A stretch of DNA of 64,000 nucleotides. It comes from an uncultured Bryobacteraceae bacterium (GTDB taxonomy: Bacteria > Acidobacteriota > Terriglobia > Bryobacterales > Bryobacteraceae). Of this stretch, positions 42,282 through 52,100 are shown piece after piece; positions within the stretch are counted from its first letter, which is position 1, and the number at the start of each line of letters is the position of its first letter. A program made the position numbers and the translations under genes. The stretch is from contig CALDSU010000007.1 in NCBI GenBank assembly GCA_937924525.1, positions 124,001 to 188,000 on the forward strand, written 5' to 3'. The notes below the pieces were generated by a model. That model saw nothing but the letters and a program-made list of their open reading frames with translations, was not told the DNA's origin and did not search any database.

Positions 42282-44644
42282 GTCATCCCACCCCGAGCTG
42301 GCCGCATCTCTACCTGGCGGTCGCCCTCACCACCCTGGCCACGCTATTGCTGGAGTTGTCCCTGACGCGCGTGTTCTCCGTGGTCTTCTATTACCACTTC
42401 GCGTTCCTGGCCATTTCCATCGCCTTGTTCGGGCTGGGCGCGGGCGGCGTATTTTCGTACGCGATGGCCGCGCGCCGGGACCGGTTCGCCGGACGGCTGG
42501 GCTGGCTAAGCGCCGGGAATGGGCTCTTGGTGCTGGTCTCTCTCGCGGTGGTTCTGGGGCAGCACGGGGAACTCTCCAACCAGCGCCTCGCCTTGATCTA
42601 CTTCACGACGGCGCTGCCGTTCTTCGTGTCGGGCATCGTGGTTTCCACGGCCATCGCCGAGACGGTGGAACGCGTGCATCGCGTCTATTTCTTCGACCTG
42701 CTCGGCGCCGCGGCGGGTTGCCTGCTGCTGGTGCCCTTGCTGAATCAGCTTGGCGGGCCGAATACCGTCATCGCCGCCGGGGTGCTGTTTGCCGCGGCCG
42801 GCGCGGTGTGGCACCACATGGCGGGCTCCGGGCCGGGGCGCGCGGCCACGGTAGCCCTGGCGCTGGGGCTGGTGCTGCTGGCCGCGTTGAACATCAAGCT
42901 CAAAGTGTTGGACGTCAAGTACGCCAAGGGCCAGAAGCTGGAAAAGGAAGTCATGGTGCGCTGGAACAGTTTCTCGCGCATCGCCGTCGCGCCCGAACGC
43001 GAATCGGGAGTCCCGCTGATCTTCATCGACGCCGACGCCTCGACCGGCATCGCGAACTTCGACTTCGACCGCCTGACCGAGCGCGAGCGCCGCGATCTGT
43101 TGTGGCAGGGGCCCGGCCTGCCGTATGGCATCCGGCCTGGCGCCAAGACCCTGATCATCGGGCCGGGAGGTGGTTGGGATGTCGCGCGCGCGCTGGCCGG
43201 CGGCAGCCGGGATGTGACGGGCGTCGAGATCAATCCGCTCATTGGCCGCGTGATCATGGGCGAACGCTACCGCGAACTCGGCCAACACTTCCCCGGCCTG
43301 GTCCACAACGTCTTCACGCGTCCCGAAGTGAGCCTGCACGTGGAGGAGGGGCGCAGTTTCATCCGGCGCAGCCGGGAGAAGTACCAAGTCTTGCAGGCCA
43401 CCCTGGTGGACACCTGGGCGTCCACCGCCGCCGGCGCCTTCGCGCTTTCGGAGAACAACCTCTACACCATCGAGGCATTCCAGGATTACCTGAGCCACCT
43501 CACCGACGACGGGCTGCTCGCCTTCACGCGGTGGGGATTCGATCCGCCCCGCGAGTCGCTTCGCCTGGTCTCGCTGGCCATGGAGGCGCTCGCGCGCCTC
43601 GGCGAACGCGAGCCCTGGCGGCACGTCATTATCGCCCGGGAGGGGTCGGTCCGAGGATGGGGCGCCCGGGATACGGTGATCTTTGCCCGCAAGCCTCTTT
43701 CCCACGGCGACCTGGCGCGCGCCCGCCAGGTGATCGAAGCCGGGCGCCTGGAGGCGGTCTACCTGCCCGACGAGCCGGGCGATTCCCCCTTTGCGCAACT
43801 GCTGAAAGCGCCCGACCCGACCGCCTTTCGCGCGCGCTACCCCTTCGATATTTCGCCGGTTTCCGATAATCGGCCTTTCTTCTTCTACACCGTGCAGCCG
43901 CGGGATGTGCTGGAGTTCATCCGCTCGGCCTCCACCCTCAGCGCGGATTACAAGATCAATCGCGCCGTGCCGTTGCTGTTCGGGCTGCTGCTGACCAGCC
44001 TGCTGGCCACGCTGGTGATGCTGGCGCTGCCGCCCCTGGTCCTCCGCACCCGCCTGCCCCGGGACCGGAACGCCCTCGCGTTCCTGGCGTACTTCCTGCT
44101 CGTCGGCATCGGTTACATCCTGGTGGAAATCGCGCTGATTCAGCGGTTCGTCTTGTTTCTCGGCCACCCGACCTATGCTTTGACGGTGGTGATCTTCTCC
44201 ATGCTGGTGTCCAGTGGCTTGGGCAGTGCGTATAGCCGGCGGCTTTTGCGGGAGCAGGATGCGCGCCTGGCGGCCGCGCTGGCGGGGGTTTGCGTGCTGG
44301 TCGCCGTGCTGGCGGCGGTGACAGGCCCCCTGTTCACCACCGCGGTGGGATGGCCCCTTCCCTGGAAAATGGTCATCGCGGTCCTGGTCCTGTTCCCGCC
44401 GGGTTTCCTGATGGGGATGCCGTTTCCCGCCGGCCTGGCGAGACTCACCCGTCTGCACGAGCCGTCGGTACGCTGGGCCTGGTCGCTGAATGCGGCGGCC
44501 AGCGTGCTTGGCTCCGTCCTCGCGATGGCGCTGGCGATCTTTCTTGGGCTGCTGCAAACGCTCCTGATCGGCGCGGGCGCCTACCTGCTGGCGATCGTAT
44601 TGCTGCGCGCGTCCCGGACGGGAACCGCGGCCGCCCGCGCCTAA
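42278..44644 (+). CDS. Membrane-embedded spermidine-synthase-like protein
   Basis: A 788-aa inner-membrane protein with about 6 N-terminal and 8 C-terminal hydrophobic segments flanking a soluble Rossmann domain (about 225-540). That domain resembles spermidine synthase/SAM-type aminopropyltransferases: 'TLIIGPGGGWDVARALAGGSRDVTGVEINPLIG' is the nucleotide-binding glycine motif with the acidic loop 'VEIN', and 'EEGRSFIRRSREKYQVLQATLVDTWAS' corresponds to the catalytic region, where the usual D-x-x-D/'DAFDP'-like pair is poorly conserved. Its membrane parts ('LATLLLELSLTRVFSVVFYYHFAFLAISIALFGLGAGG' first) are the SpeE-like fused transporter type. Function is unknown; polyamine synthesis in the membrane is doubtful because of the altered active site. 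Translation probably depends on the mini-ORF at 42261. Confidence 0.82.
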   Translation: MSHPTPSWPHLYLAVALTTLATLLLELSLTRVFSVVFYYHFAFLAISIALFGLGAGGVFSYAMAARRDRFAGRLGWLSAGNGLLVLVSLAVVLGQHGELSNQRLALIYFTTALPFFVSGIVVSTAIAETVERVHRVYFFDLLGAAAGCLLLVPLLNQLGGPNTVIAAGVLFAAAGAVWHHMAGSGPGRAATVALALGLVLLAALNIKLKVLDVKYAKGQKLEKEVMVRWNSFSRIAVAPERESGVPLIFIDADASTGIANFDFDRLTERERRDLLWQGPGLPYGIRPGAKTLIIGPGGGWDVARALAGGSRDVTGVEINPLIGRVIMGERYRELGQHFPGLVHNVFTRPEVSLHVEEGRSFIRRSREKYQVLQATLVDTWASTAAGAFALSENNLYTIEAFQDYLSHLTDDGLLAFTRWGFDPPRESLRLVSLAMEALARLGEREPWRHVIIAREGSVRGWGARDTVIFARKPLSHGDLARARQVIEAGRLEAVYLPDEPGDSPFAQLLKAPDPTAFRARYPFDISPVSDNRPFFFYTVQPRDVLEFIRSASTLSADYKINRAVPLLFGLLLTSLLATLVMLALPPLVLRTRLPRDRNALAFLAYFLLVGIGYILVEIALIQRFVLFLGHPTYALTVVIFSMLVSSGLGSAYSRRLLREQDARLAAALAGVCVLVAVLAAVTGPLFTTAVGWPLPWKMVIAVLVLFPPGFLMGMPFPAGLARLTRLHEPSVRWAWSLNAAASVLGSVLAMALAIFLGLLQTLLIGAGAYLLAIVLLRASRTGTAAARA

Positions 44645-44748
44645 TCGCCGGAAGCGAAAGCCCGCAGAGGCCCGTGCGCTTCGCGCGCAGCGCTCTGACC
44701 GGTGACGGGGCGAGTTCAGGGAAGGCGCGCTGGGAGTCCAGACGGGAA

Positions 44749-45285
44749 TTACACTCCGCTTTCCAGCAGCGCGCGGTATTTTCTCAGCAGTTCGTAGATC
44801 AGCACGCCACCCGCGGTTGCGACATTGAGAGAGTGCTTGACGCCCAGCATGGGAATGCGCACGTGGGTATCGCAGCGGGCCGCGACCCCGGGCGAGACGC
44901 CGTCCACTTCGTTGCCGAACACCACGCACACGGGAAAACGCGGCTGCCAGTCGAACAGGTCCACGGCGTGCGCGGTGGTTTCGACCGCCGCCAGTTCATA
45001 ACCCGCGTGGGCGAGGCCGTCCAGCGCCGGCAGCGCGTCCGGGCGGTGTTCCCAGCGCACGGTCCCTTCCGCGCCGAGCGACGTCTTGGCGATGCCGGGC
45101 GAGGGCGGAAACGCGGTGATGCCGCAGAGCCATACCTTCGCTACCGCCGCCGCATCCGCCGTGCGAAAGAACGCCCCCACGTTGTACTGGCTCCGGACGT
45201 TCTCCAGCATCACCTCGACGGGCAGCGATCGGATCCGTTCGTACGCCCGTCCGCCGGCGGTGACCTGAAAGGGAATGCGCTCCAC
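44749..45285 (-). CDS. SpoU/TrmH-family RNA 2'-O-methyltransferase
   Basis: A 178-aa cytosolic RNA methyltransferase with the trefoil-knot (SPOUT) fold. Motif 1 'VMLENVRSQYNVGAFFRTADAAAV', motif 2 'CVVFGNEVDGVSP' and motif 3 'IPMLGVKHSLNVATAGGVLIYELLRKY' are complete. Here the Asn in 'NVRSQYNVG', Arg in 'FRTAD' and Glu in 'GNEVDG' match the catalytic and dimer residues. It lacks the N-terminal RNA-binding extension of TrmH, so it resembles short family members that act on tRNA or rRNA. It is divergent from xdhC with only 24 bp between starts. GGAG sits 3 nt before ATG 45285. Confidence 0.9.
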   Translation of the reverse strand: MERIPFQVTAGGRAYERIRSLPVEVMLENVRSQYNVGAFFRTADAAAVAKVWLCGITAFPPSPGIAKTSLGAEGTVRWEHRPDALPALDGLAHAGYELAAVETTAHAVDLFDWQPRFPVCVVFGNEVDGVSPGVAARCDTHVRIPMLGVKHSLNVATAGGVLIYELLRKYRALLESGV

Positions 45286-45295
45286 GTTACAAGGG

Positions 45296-45301
45296 TATAA
45301 T
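45296..45301 (+). promoter_or_regulatory. Consensus TATAAT -10 element 8 nt before xdhC
   Basis: A perfect TATAAT ends 8 nt before ATG 45310, placing the expected transcription start at or within 3 nt of the start codon. No ribosome site lies between. Strongest of the leaderless candidates. Confidence 0.6.
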
Positions 45302-45309
45302 CAGGTCGC

Positions 45310-46146
45310 ATGGACGTTTACACGGAGATGATGCGGCTGCGGGCGCAGGGCCGGAAGTGCGCGCTCGCCACCATCGTCCAGGTGCGCGGTTCCATCCCTT
45401 CCTATGAAAGCGCCAAGCTGCTGGTGCGCGATGACGGCTCCCTGTTCGGCACCATCGGCGGCGGCTGCGTCGAGGCCGAGGTCTGGAACGCGGCACGCGA
45501 AGTGATCGCTACCGAAAAACCCCGCCATTTGAGCTTCAACCTGAGTCAGGACGCGGCGTCCGACAACGGCCTGATTTGCGGCGGCCAGTTGGATGTGTTT
45601 GTCGAACCCATTGTTCCGCCGCCGCACGCGTTCCTCTTCGGCGCCGGCCACATCTCGAAAAGCTTGTGCAAGGTAGCGTCGCTGGCGGGTTTCGCCACCA
45701 CCGTGGTGGACGACCGCGAGATGTTCGCCAACCGGGAGCGTTTCCCCGATGCCGATGAGGTGATTGCGGGCGAGTACGAAGAGGTTTTTCCCCGCCTGCA
45801 CGTCAACGAGACCAGCTACCTGATCATCGTCACGCGCGGCCACCGCGACGATCTGCGCGTGTTGCGCTGGGCGGTGACCACGCCGGCTCGCTACCTTGCC
45901 ATGATCGGCAGCAAACGCAAGGTCATTGGCGTGGTGAAGGAGCTGGAAAAGGAAGGTGTTTCCCCCGAGGCCTTCACCCGCCTGCACGCGCCCATGGGAT
46001 TGGATATCGGCGCGATTTCCCCGGAGGAAATCGCCATCGCGGTGGCCGCCGAGATGATCGCGGTGCGCCGCAATCCGGAGTCCGGTTGGAAGACAGTGTC
46101 CAAATCGATTTTCGCCGCGGGCCTGCCTCGCGTCCTCCAGCAGTGA
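45310..46146 (+). CDS. xdhC: XdhC-family molybdenum cofactor insertion/maturation protein
   Basis: A 278-aa cytosolic chaperone that binds molybdopterin cofactor, protects its sulfuration and inserts it into xanthine-dehydrogenase-type enzymes. The N-domain has 'ALATIVQVRGSIPSYESAKLLVRDDGSLFGTIGGGCVEAEVW', with the family's G-S-x-P and GGGC-E motifs. The Rossmann C-domain has 'AFLFGAGHISKSLCKVASLAGFATTVVDDR', 'TSYLIIVTRGHRDDLRVL' and 'IGSKRKVIGVVKELEKEG', ending 'PMGLDIGAISPEEIAIAVAAEMIAVRR'. Structural xdhA/B genes are absent here. GTGA overlap with the downstream MocA-like gene means coupled expression. The start ATG 45310 is right after a TATAAT box. Confidence 0.93.
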   Translation: MDVYTEMMRLRAQGRKCALATIVQVRGSIPSYESAKLLVRDDGSLFGTIGGGCVEAEVWNAAREVIATEKPRHLSFNLSQDAASDNGLICGGQLDVFVEPIVPPPHAFLFGAGHISKSLCKVASLAGFATTVVDDREMFANRERFPDADEVIAGEYEEVFPRLHVNETSYLIIVTRGHRDDLRVLRWAVTTPARYLAMIGSKRKVIGVVKELEKEGVSPEAFTRLHAPMGLDIGAISPEEIAIAVAAEMIAVRRNPESGWKTVSKSIFAAGLPRVLQQ

Positions 46147-46730
46147 TCTTTCCCGCGGTCATTCTCGCGGCCGGTGAATCGCGGCGCATGGGTTCGCCCA
46201 AGGCGCTGCTCGACCTGGGGGGAGAGACTTTCCTCGACCGGCTGATCCGCGTGTTGGGGGCGTGCTGCGCGCCCGTGGTGGTGGTGCTCGGCCACGAGGC
46301 GGACACGATCCGGAGCGGCGTCCGGCGGGCGGCGGGGACCGATTGGATCGTTAACCGCGACTACCGGCGGGGGCAGTTGTCGTCGCTCCAGGCGGGGCTG
46401 CGGGCGCTGTCCCCCGCTTCCCCCTACGCCCTGTTCACCCTGGTGGACCACCCGGCCGTGGCCGAAGCCACTGTCCGGGCGCTGGTGGATGCGCCGGCCG
46501 CGCCCGTGGTCGTCGCCAGTTGCGGAGGACGCCGCGGCCACCCGGTGCGCGTGCGCGCCGACGTGATCGGGCAGATCCTGGCGCTGCCGCCGGACCGCCA
46601 GGCGAAGACGCTGCTGCGGGAGGGCGCCGTCTGCCTGGAAACCGGCGACCCCGGCGTGCTGGAGGATATCGACGACCCGGAGGCCTATCGGCAGCTTCGG
46701 CGGCGGCTGGCCGGTGGAGAAGGCCGGTGA
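46143..46730 (+). CDS. MocA/MobA-like molybdenum-cofactor nucleotidyltransferase
   Basis: A 195-aa nucleotidyltransferase that would attach CMP or GMP to molybdopterin. The GTP/CTP-binding start 'FPAVILAAGESRRMGSPKALLDLGGETFLDRLIRVL' has the family 'LAAGxSxRMGxPK' motif; 'VNRDYRRGQLSSLQAGLRAL' and 'LFTLVDHPAVAEATVRALV' (the metal-binding acidic loop) follow, then 'GHPVRVRADVIGQIL'. MocA-type (CTP, for xanthine dehydrogenases) fits the XdhC context. GTG 46143 overlaps the xdhC stop (GTGA) and begins the homologous region at once. An ATG at 46086 would lie inside xdhC and adds unrelated residues. Its end overlaps the AsmA-like start in the same way. Confidence 0.88.
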   Translation: MIFPAVILAAGESRRMGSPKALLDLGGETFLDRLIRVLGACCAPVVVVLGHEADTIRSGVRRAAGTDWIVNRDYRRGQLSSLQAGLRALSPASPYALFTLVDHPAVAEATVRALVDAPAAPVVVASCGGRRGHPVRVRADVIGQILALPPDRQAKTLLREGAVCLETGDPGVLEDIDDPEAYRQLRRRLAGGEGR

Positions 46731-49075
46731 CTCGGCCGCGCCTGCGCCCCGTTCGCCTCCTGCTGGCGGGGCTGGCGCTGTTCGGCGTCGCGGGCCTGGC
46801 CGCGCCGTACTTTCGCCTCGACCAGTACGGCGAAGCGGTGCGGTCGGCGATCGAGGCGTCGCTCGGACGGCGCGTGCAAATCGGCGCGGTCCGCCTGCAC
46901 CTGTTTCGCGGCCCGGGAGTCACCATTCAGGAAGTCTTGATCGCCGAGGATCCGGCGTTCGGCATCGAGCCATTCGCCTGGGTCGAGTCCCTGGAAGCCA
47001 GCCCGGAGTGGTGGTCGCTGTGGTTGGGCCGGCTGCGGTTCTCCTCCCTGCGCTGGAACCAGCCGGTCGTCAATCTGGTCAAAGAGCGAGGCCAGTGGAA
47101 CGTCGAAAAACTGCTGGCCGGGGATGGCGTCGCCGGCCTGCCGCGCATCGAAGTGCGCCAGGGGCGCGTCAACTTCAAGACGGGCGAAACCAAGTCGGTC
47201 TTCTACCTCACCAACACCGATTTGGACCTGGAACTGGAGGATGCCAGCCGGCCGCGGTGGCGGTTCACCTTTACCAGCGAACCGGCCCGCACGGACCGGG
47301 TGATGGTGGGTGGCGCCGGCCGGGGCATGGGTGTGTTCACGGGGCGCGGCCGCCGGGACAACCGGGAGGTGACTGCGGAGATTCAGCTTGATAGGAGCCC
47401 GCTGGGCGACTTGATTGCGCTGATTCAGGGCCGGGACCTAGGCATGCATGGCGTGGTCTCTTCGCGCGCCCGGGTGAAGGGGCCCCCGGACGCCCTCGAG
47501 TTCACCGGACGCCTTGAAATCGAGCAATTGCACCGCTGGGACCGCATGCCGCTGTGGGACCGCTCGTTTCCCATCGTCTACCGGGGGCGGCTGGATCTGG
47601 AACAGCAGCGCCTGGAGCTGGAATCGGAATCGCAGGCCAGAGGAGCGCCGCCACTGGCTGTGCGGTACCAGGTGGCGAACTATCTGTCCGTGCCGGTATG
47701 GAACGCCAGCTTTCAGTTCAGCCGGATGCCGGTGGCTTCCGTGCTGCCGCTGGCGCGGCACGTGGGCATGGCTATCCCCGAAGATTTTGACGTCGCCGGC
47801 GCGCTGGACGGAGACTTGGCCTACGCGGGCGACAAAGGACTGGAAGGACGGGTCACGTTGCGGGATGGAATTCTGCGCCTGCCCGGCCGGCCGGTCTTGC
47901 GCGCCTCCCGCGCGGATCTGACCCTGGCGCCCGAGGGGGGGCGGCTGACCGCGCAGGAACTGGTGGCGGAACCCAGAACCGGCCCGCCCGGCACGGCGAG
48001 GGTGGACGCCGCGTTCGGCTGGCGTTCGGACGATCTGTCGTTGCAACTGGCGGCGAACGCCCTCCCCCTCGATGCGCTGCCGCTCGAAACGGTGGCGCTG
48101 GCGCTGCCGTTTCCCGCGGCGGGCGGGCGCTGGTCCGGCGCCCTGCGTTACCGGCGCGCCAGCGGAGCCGTGCGGGACTGGGAAGGCGCCGCAGATCTGG
48201 AAGCCGCCACCGCTACGGTGGAGGGCTTGGCGCAGCCCGTGGTCCTGGATGCGGCCCGCCTGCGGATGCAAGGCCCCCGCATGTCGGTGGAACGGATGGA
48301 AGGCAAGCTCGGGAAACTGGCTTTCCGCGGCCAGTACACCTACGACCCGTCCGCGCCCGTTCCGAACCAGTTCCGTCTCGAATTCGACGAGCTTGACCTG
48401 GCCGAATTGGAAGACCTCTTCCTGCCTTCCCTTCGCCGGGGCGGTTTCTTCCGGCGCGCGCTGGGACGCACCGTGTTGCCTCGCTGGCTGGCGTCGCGGC
48501 GAACCGAGGCCCGGGTCCGCGCGGCCGAGGTCCGCCTGGGCGAATGGACGCTGAGCAAGGCCGCCGCCATGGTGGCGTGGCGCGGCCCCCGGGTAGAGTT
48601 CCGCGACGTGCAGGGCCGGGCCTTTCAGGGCATCGTCACGGCTGAAGCCGATGCGGACCTGGCCGGGGCCATTCCCCGGTATCGCCTGCGCTTCGCCTGG
48701 GAGCACGTGCAATGGAACGGAATCGAGTCCTCCGGCGATGGCATCCTCGACACGGCGGGCCTCGGATCGGCCCTGTACGCCAACCTGCGCGCCGAAGGTT
48801 CTTTTGTCGCCCGCGCCCTGGATCCTGACGCGCTCCTTGGTCTCGAGCAGGCGGCGGGATGTTACCAAACCGAACGCCAGGCGCGGGGCCTGCTGGTGCG
48901 GTTCCCCGCCATCCAGGCTACGGCGGACGGAGAGGCGTTCCATGGCGCCGGCGTCACCCTGGCCGACGGCAGTCTCTCTTTACAATTGGCCAACCGGGGG
49001 CGGCGTATGCAATTGACCGGTTCGCTGGCTCGGGCGGCCGCGCGGGCGACGGATGCCGACGAAACGAAACCCTGA
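46727..49075 (+). CDS. AsmA-family inner-membrane-anchored protein
   Basis: A 782-aa protein with one N-terminal transmembrane helix ('VRLLLAGLALFGVAGLAAPYF', about 8-28) and a long periplasmic part. The first ~120 residues ('VRSAIEASLGRRVQIGAVRLHLFRGPGVTIQEVLIAEDP', 'LRWNQPVVNLVKERGQWNVEKLLAG') are typical AsmA: an elongated beta groove that in relatives moves phospholipids to the outer membrane. Later repeats ('AADLEAATATVEGLAQPVVLDAARLRMQGPRMSVERMEGKLGKLAFRGQY') continue the groove pattern. GTG 46727 overlaps the MocA-like stop (GTGA), so the three genes form one coupled unit despite unrelated roles. The convergent receptor gene follows after a hairpin-containing gap of 104 bp. Confidence 0.85.
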   Translation: MTRPRLRPVRLLLAGLALFGVAGLAAPYFRLDQYGEAVRSAIEASLGRRVQIGAVRLHLFRGPGVTIQEVLIAEDPAFGIEPFAWVESLEASPEWWSLWLGRLRFSSLRWNQPVVNLVKERGQWNVEKLLAGDGVAGLPRIEVRQGRVNFKTGETKSVFYLTNTDLDLELEDASRPRWRFTFTSEPARTDRVMVGGAGRGMGVFTGRGRRDNREVTAEIQLDRSPLGDLIALIQGRDLGMHGVVSSRARVKGPPDALEFTGRLEIEQLHRWDRMPLWDRSFPIVYRGRLDLEQQRLELESESQARGAPPLAVRYQVANYLSVPVWNASFQFSRMPVASVLPLARHVGMAIPEDFDVAGALDGDLAYAGDKGLEGRVTLRDGILRLPGRPVLRASRADLTLAPEGGRLTAQELVAEPRTGPPGTARVDAAFGWRSDDLSLQLAANALPLDALPLETVALALPFPAAGGRWSGALRYRRASGAVRDWEGAADLEAATATVEGLAQPVVLDAARLRMQGPRMSVERMEGKLGKLAFRGQYTYDPSAPVPNQFRLEFDELDLAELEDLFLPSLRRGGFFRRALGRTVLPRWLASRRTEARVRAAEVRLGEWTLSKAAAMVAWRGPRVEFRDVQGRAFQGIVTAEADADLAGAIPRYRLRFAWEHVQWNGIESSGDGILDTAGLGSALYANLRAEGSFVARALDPDALLGLEQAAGCYQTERQARGLLVRFPAIQATADGEAFHGAGVTLADGSLSLQLANRGRRMQLTGSLARAAARATDADETKP

Positions 49076-49113
49076 AGCCCGTATCGCCCACCGTTGCGCA
49101 CTTTTCCGCTCCC

Positions 49114-49146
49114 CGGCCACCGCCCCGGGAAACGGGGAGGTGGCCG
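49114..49146. other. Strong hairpin in convergent gap (possible bidirectional terminator)
   Basis: An 8-bp plus 5-bp stem (49114-49121 with 49139-49146; 49123-49127 with 49133-49137) separated by one G-A mismatch, with a GGAAA loop. It lies between the converging asmA-like and receptor genes. No T-tract follows on either strand, so termination is only suggested. Confidence 0.4.
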
Positions 49147-49179
49147 CGAGGGAGCGTCTCCTTCCGCGGCGGCTTGGAC

Positions 49180-52100
49180 TTAGAAGCGAATCCGCGCACT
49201 GAACAGCATGGTACGCCCGCCGGGGTCGGTCGTGTTCTGCCCGAAGATCGGGCTGTTCATCGTCGCAACCGGATTGCCGAAATTCCGGTGGTTGAAACCA
49301 TTGATCCAGTCGGCGCGAATGCCGATTTTCCACCGTTCGGTCACGTCGAACATCTTGGCCAGCGAGAAGTTGAATAGTTGGATCCCCGGTCCTCGGAACG
49401 TGTTGCGGCCCAGGTTGTCCGGCCCGACCGGAAAGGCGCGGGAGTTGGCCAGCGGTAAACCGTTCGGGGCCAAAAAGGTGGTCACAATGCCCGAACCGCT
49501 GATGGAAGTGGTAAATGTGCGGTAGTTTCCAGTCACTGGATCGAGAGTAATCGAACCGTTGGGATTGTAACTCGGGCGGTGGGGCGCCGCCGTGCCGGTG
49601 CCTGCGGTGTCGACGTTGGTCCGGATCGTGAACGGTTGTCCGCTTTGAAATTCGGTAAATCCGTTGAACTTCCAACCGTCAGTGACCTGTTTCCAGACGG
49701 CTTTGCCCCTCACGCCGGGCAAGTCCCAACTGTAGTAGAACGCCAGCCGATGCGGGACATCGAACGCCGCGCGGCTCCACTCGTTACGGTAATTCTTGTA
49801 GTCCTGCGGAACCTGCGGACTGGAACTGGTAATCGCGGCAACACCCAGCGACTCGTCGTTGTCGCTGAAATTTGCGCTCCAGGTGTAGTTTCCGCCAATG
49901 GCGAAGCCATGGGACAGCCGTTTGTCGAGCTTCAGGTACATCCCGTGGTACTCACCCTTGGCCGTCGATTCGATGGTGACCCGGCTGCCATAAGCGGGAT
50001 TCTCCCGGCGGCTAACCGGGAACGCGGCGCTGGGCACCAGACCCGCGATGCTGTTCGGATTGCCGGTGCTGCGCACGGTGGCTGCCTGAGCCTCCGTCAA
50101 GATGCCGGGGTTCAACTGGCCCTGCCGAATCGCGGCGTAGGCGGAAGAACCTGTATAGCCGATCTCGAAGAGATAGTGCCGGGCAAACTGCCGTTGGATC
50201 GTCAGGCTCCAGAAGCGGGTGGTGGGGCTCTGGAGGTCCGAAGGGCTGTTCACGTAAGTAGCGTAAGGGTTGAAGACGGGCGCGGTTACCACGGGCGGCA
50301 AGAGGGTGGGCCACGCTCCGGCCACGGCGGCGCGGTCAAGCTCGCTGACTACCACGCGAGGGTAGTTGCTCTGGTTGACAGTCAGGATGTTGTAAAACAG
50401 GACATCGTACGTCATCCCAAAGCCGCCGCGGATCACGGTCTGGCCTTGCCCAAGCAGTTTGCCCGACGGGCTCCAGGCGAACCCGATCCTCGGCGCCCAG
50501 TTGTTGGTATCCTTCTGCACCGGTCCGGGCACCCCGGCGTTCAGGCTTTCTTGATCCCTGGCGCCGAAGAACCCGAACGGCACGCCGTTCAACTCGTACC
50601 GCATCCCGATGTTTAAGGTCAGATCCTTGGTGACCTTGAAGTCATCCTGGATAAAGTAGAACTGCGATGTCTGGCGCGCGTCCCAGGTGGCGGTGTTGAC
50701 CGCCTGCCGAAGCGAGGTGGGCCGGTTGTTCAGGAAAAGTTCCAGATTGTCGAAAGTCCAGGTGCCTTTACTGTCAAAGGCCGAGTTATTGAACAGGCGC
50801 AGGCGGCGGATGTCCGCCCCGAACTTGATCGAATGCTTGCCGCGCAGGTAGGTGGCTACATCCTGAAACTGAAAGGTATTCTGAATGCGCCCCTGCGGGA
50901 AGTTGCTCAGGCCGCCAATGGTGAACAGCCCGCTGATGGTCGTGGTGGGGGTCTTGGGATCGTTCTCGGGGAAAGCCAGGTTACGGCGGATGTAAGCCGA
51001 CCGGAACTCGTTGACGAAGGTGGGCGAGACCGTACGGGTGTGGCTGACGGCATGATTCTGGCCCAGAATCGTCTGTGCTCCGGAGAACTTACTGCCAAAC
51101 TGCAGGTTGCTAACGTAGTCCGGATTGTTGCGCTTATCGATTTGCATCCGGTAGTTCAGCTGGTCCTTCTGCGTGAGAAGGTGATCCACGCGATGGGTGG
51201 TGTACCAAAAATCGTGGGGGTTGGCCAACGGGAGATTGATGGTGCCGACCTGAATAGGCACACCATTCGCGGTGATGTTGCGGACGTTCGTATAGTTGGC
51301 GACTTTCGGGTGAATTTCATCCCGCAGGAACGCAATGCCATCCAAAGCGGCCTGGCGTTGCGCCGGCGTCACGCCCGGGGGAAGCGGCACGGAGGCCAAC
51401 GCCGCAAAGCCCGTCGGCGTCGGGATCGTCGCGTTCGAGGAGTTTCGTCCGTCGGGCGCTTCCCGCCGTCGGTTGGCTTCAATCAAGCTGAAGAAGAACG
51501 TGCGGTTCTTCACGATGGGTCCGCCGATGAGGCCGCCAGCCTGGTTTTGCACAAACCGAGGCGTGCTGTTCACGCCCGCGCGCTTGTTGATCAGGCTCAC
51601 CGGCTCCATCCAATTGGCGCGGTAGTAATCGAACACTTCCCCCGTCCAGCGGTTGCTGCCGCTGCGGGTAAACGCCTGGATCTGGGCGCCGCTGTTGCGC
51701 CCGAACTCTGCCGAGTATGCCTGGGTCTGGACCTGGAATTCCGCCAAGGCTTCCGGAATCACCCGGTTGCTGGCCAGCGTCACGCTGGCGTCGTTGTTGT
51801 CCGCACCGTCCAGCATGAAATTGTTATTCCTCGCGCGCTGGCCATTTACGGCAATGCCGGTGGACCCCGGGGCGCGATTCGCCGTCGGGGCGAGCAGCGC
51901 CAGTACGTTGACGTCGCGCGTGTTCCCGGTGAGCGGAACCTGCTGGAGGATGCGCATATCGATCTTGCGCTCAATGGTCGCGGAAGCCTTGGACAACTCG
52001 ATCCCCGCAGGTGCTTCCACTACTTCGACTGTGGTGGCCGCGGTGGCTACCGCGAGGGTCTGGTTGAGGACCACCTCTTGCGTCCCGGTGACCACCACCC

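Noticed and set aside
46086-46142. ATG 46086 as start of the MocA-like gene
   Set aside because: It lies inside xdhC and adds residues without homology; GTG 46143 overlapping the xdhC stop starts exactly at the conserved domain.
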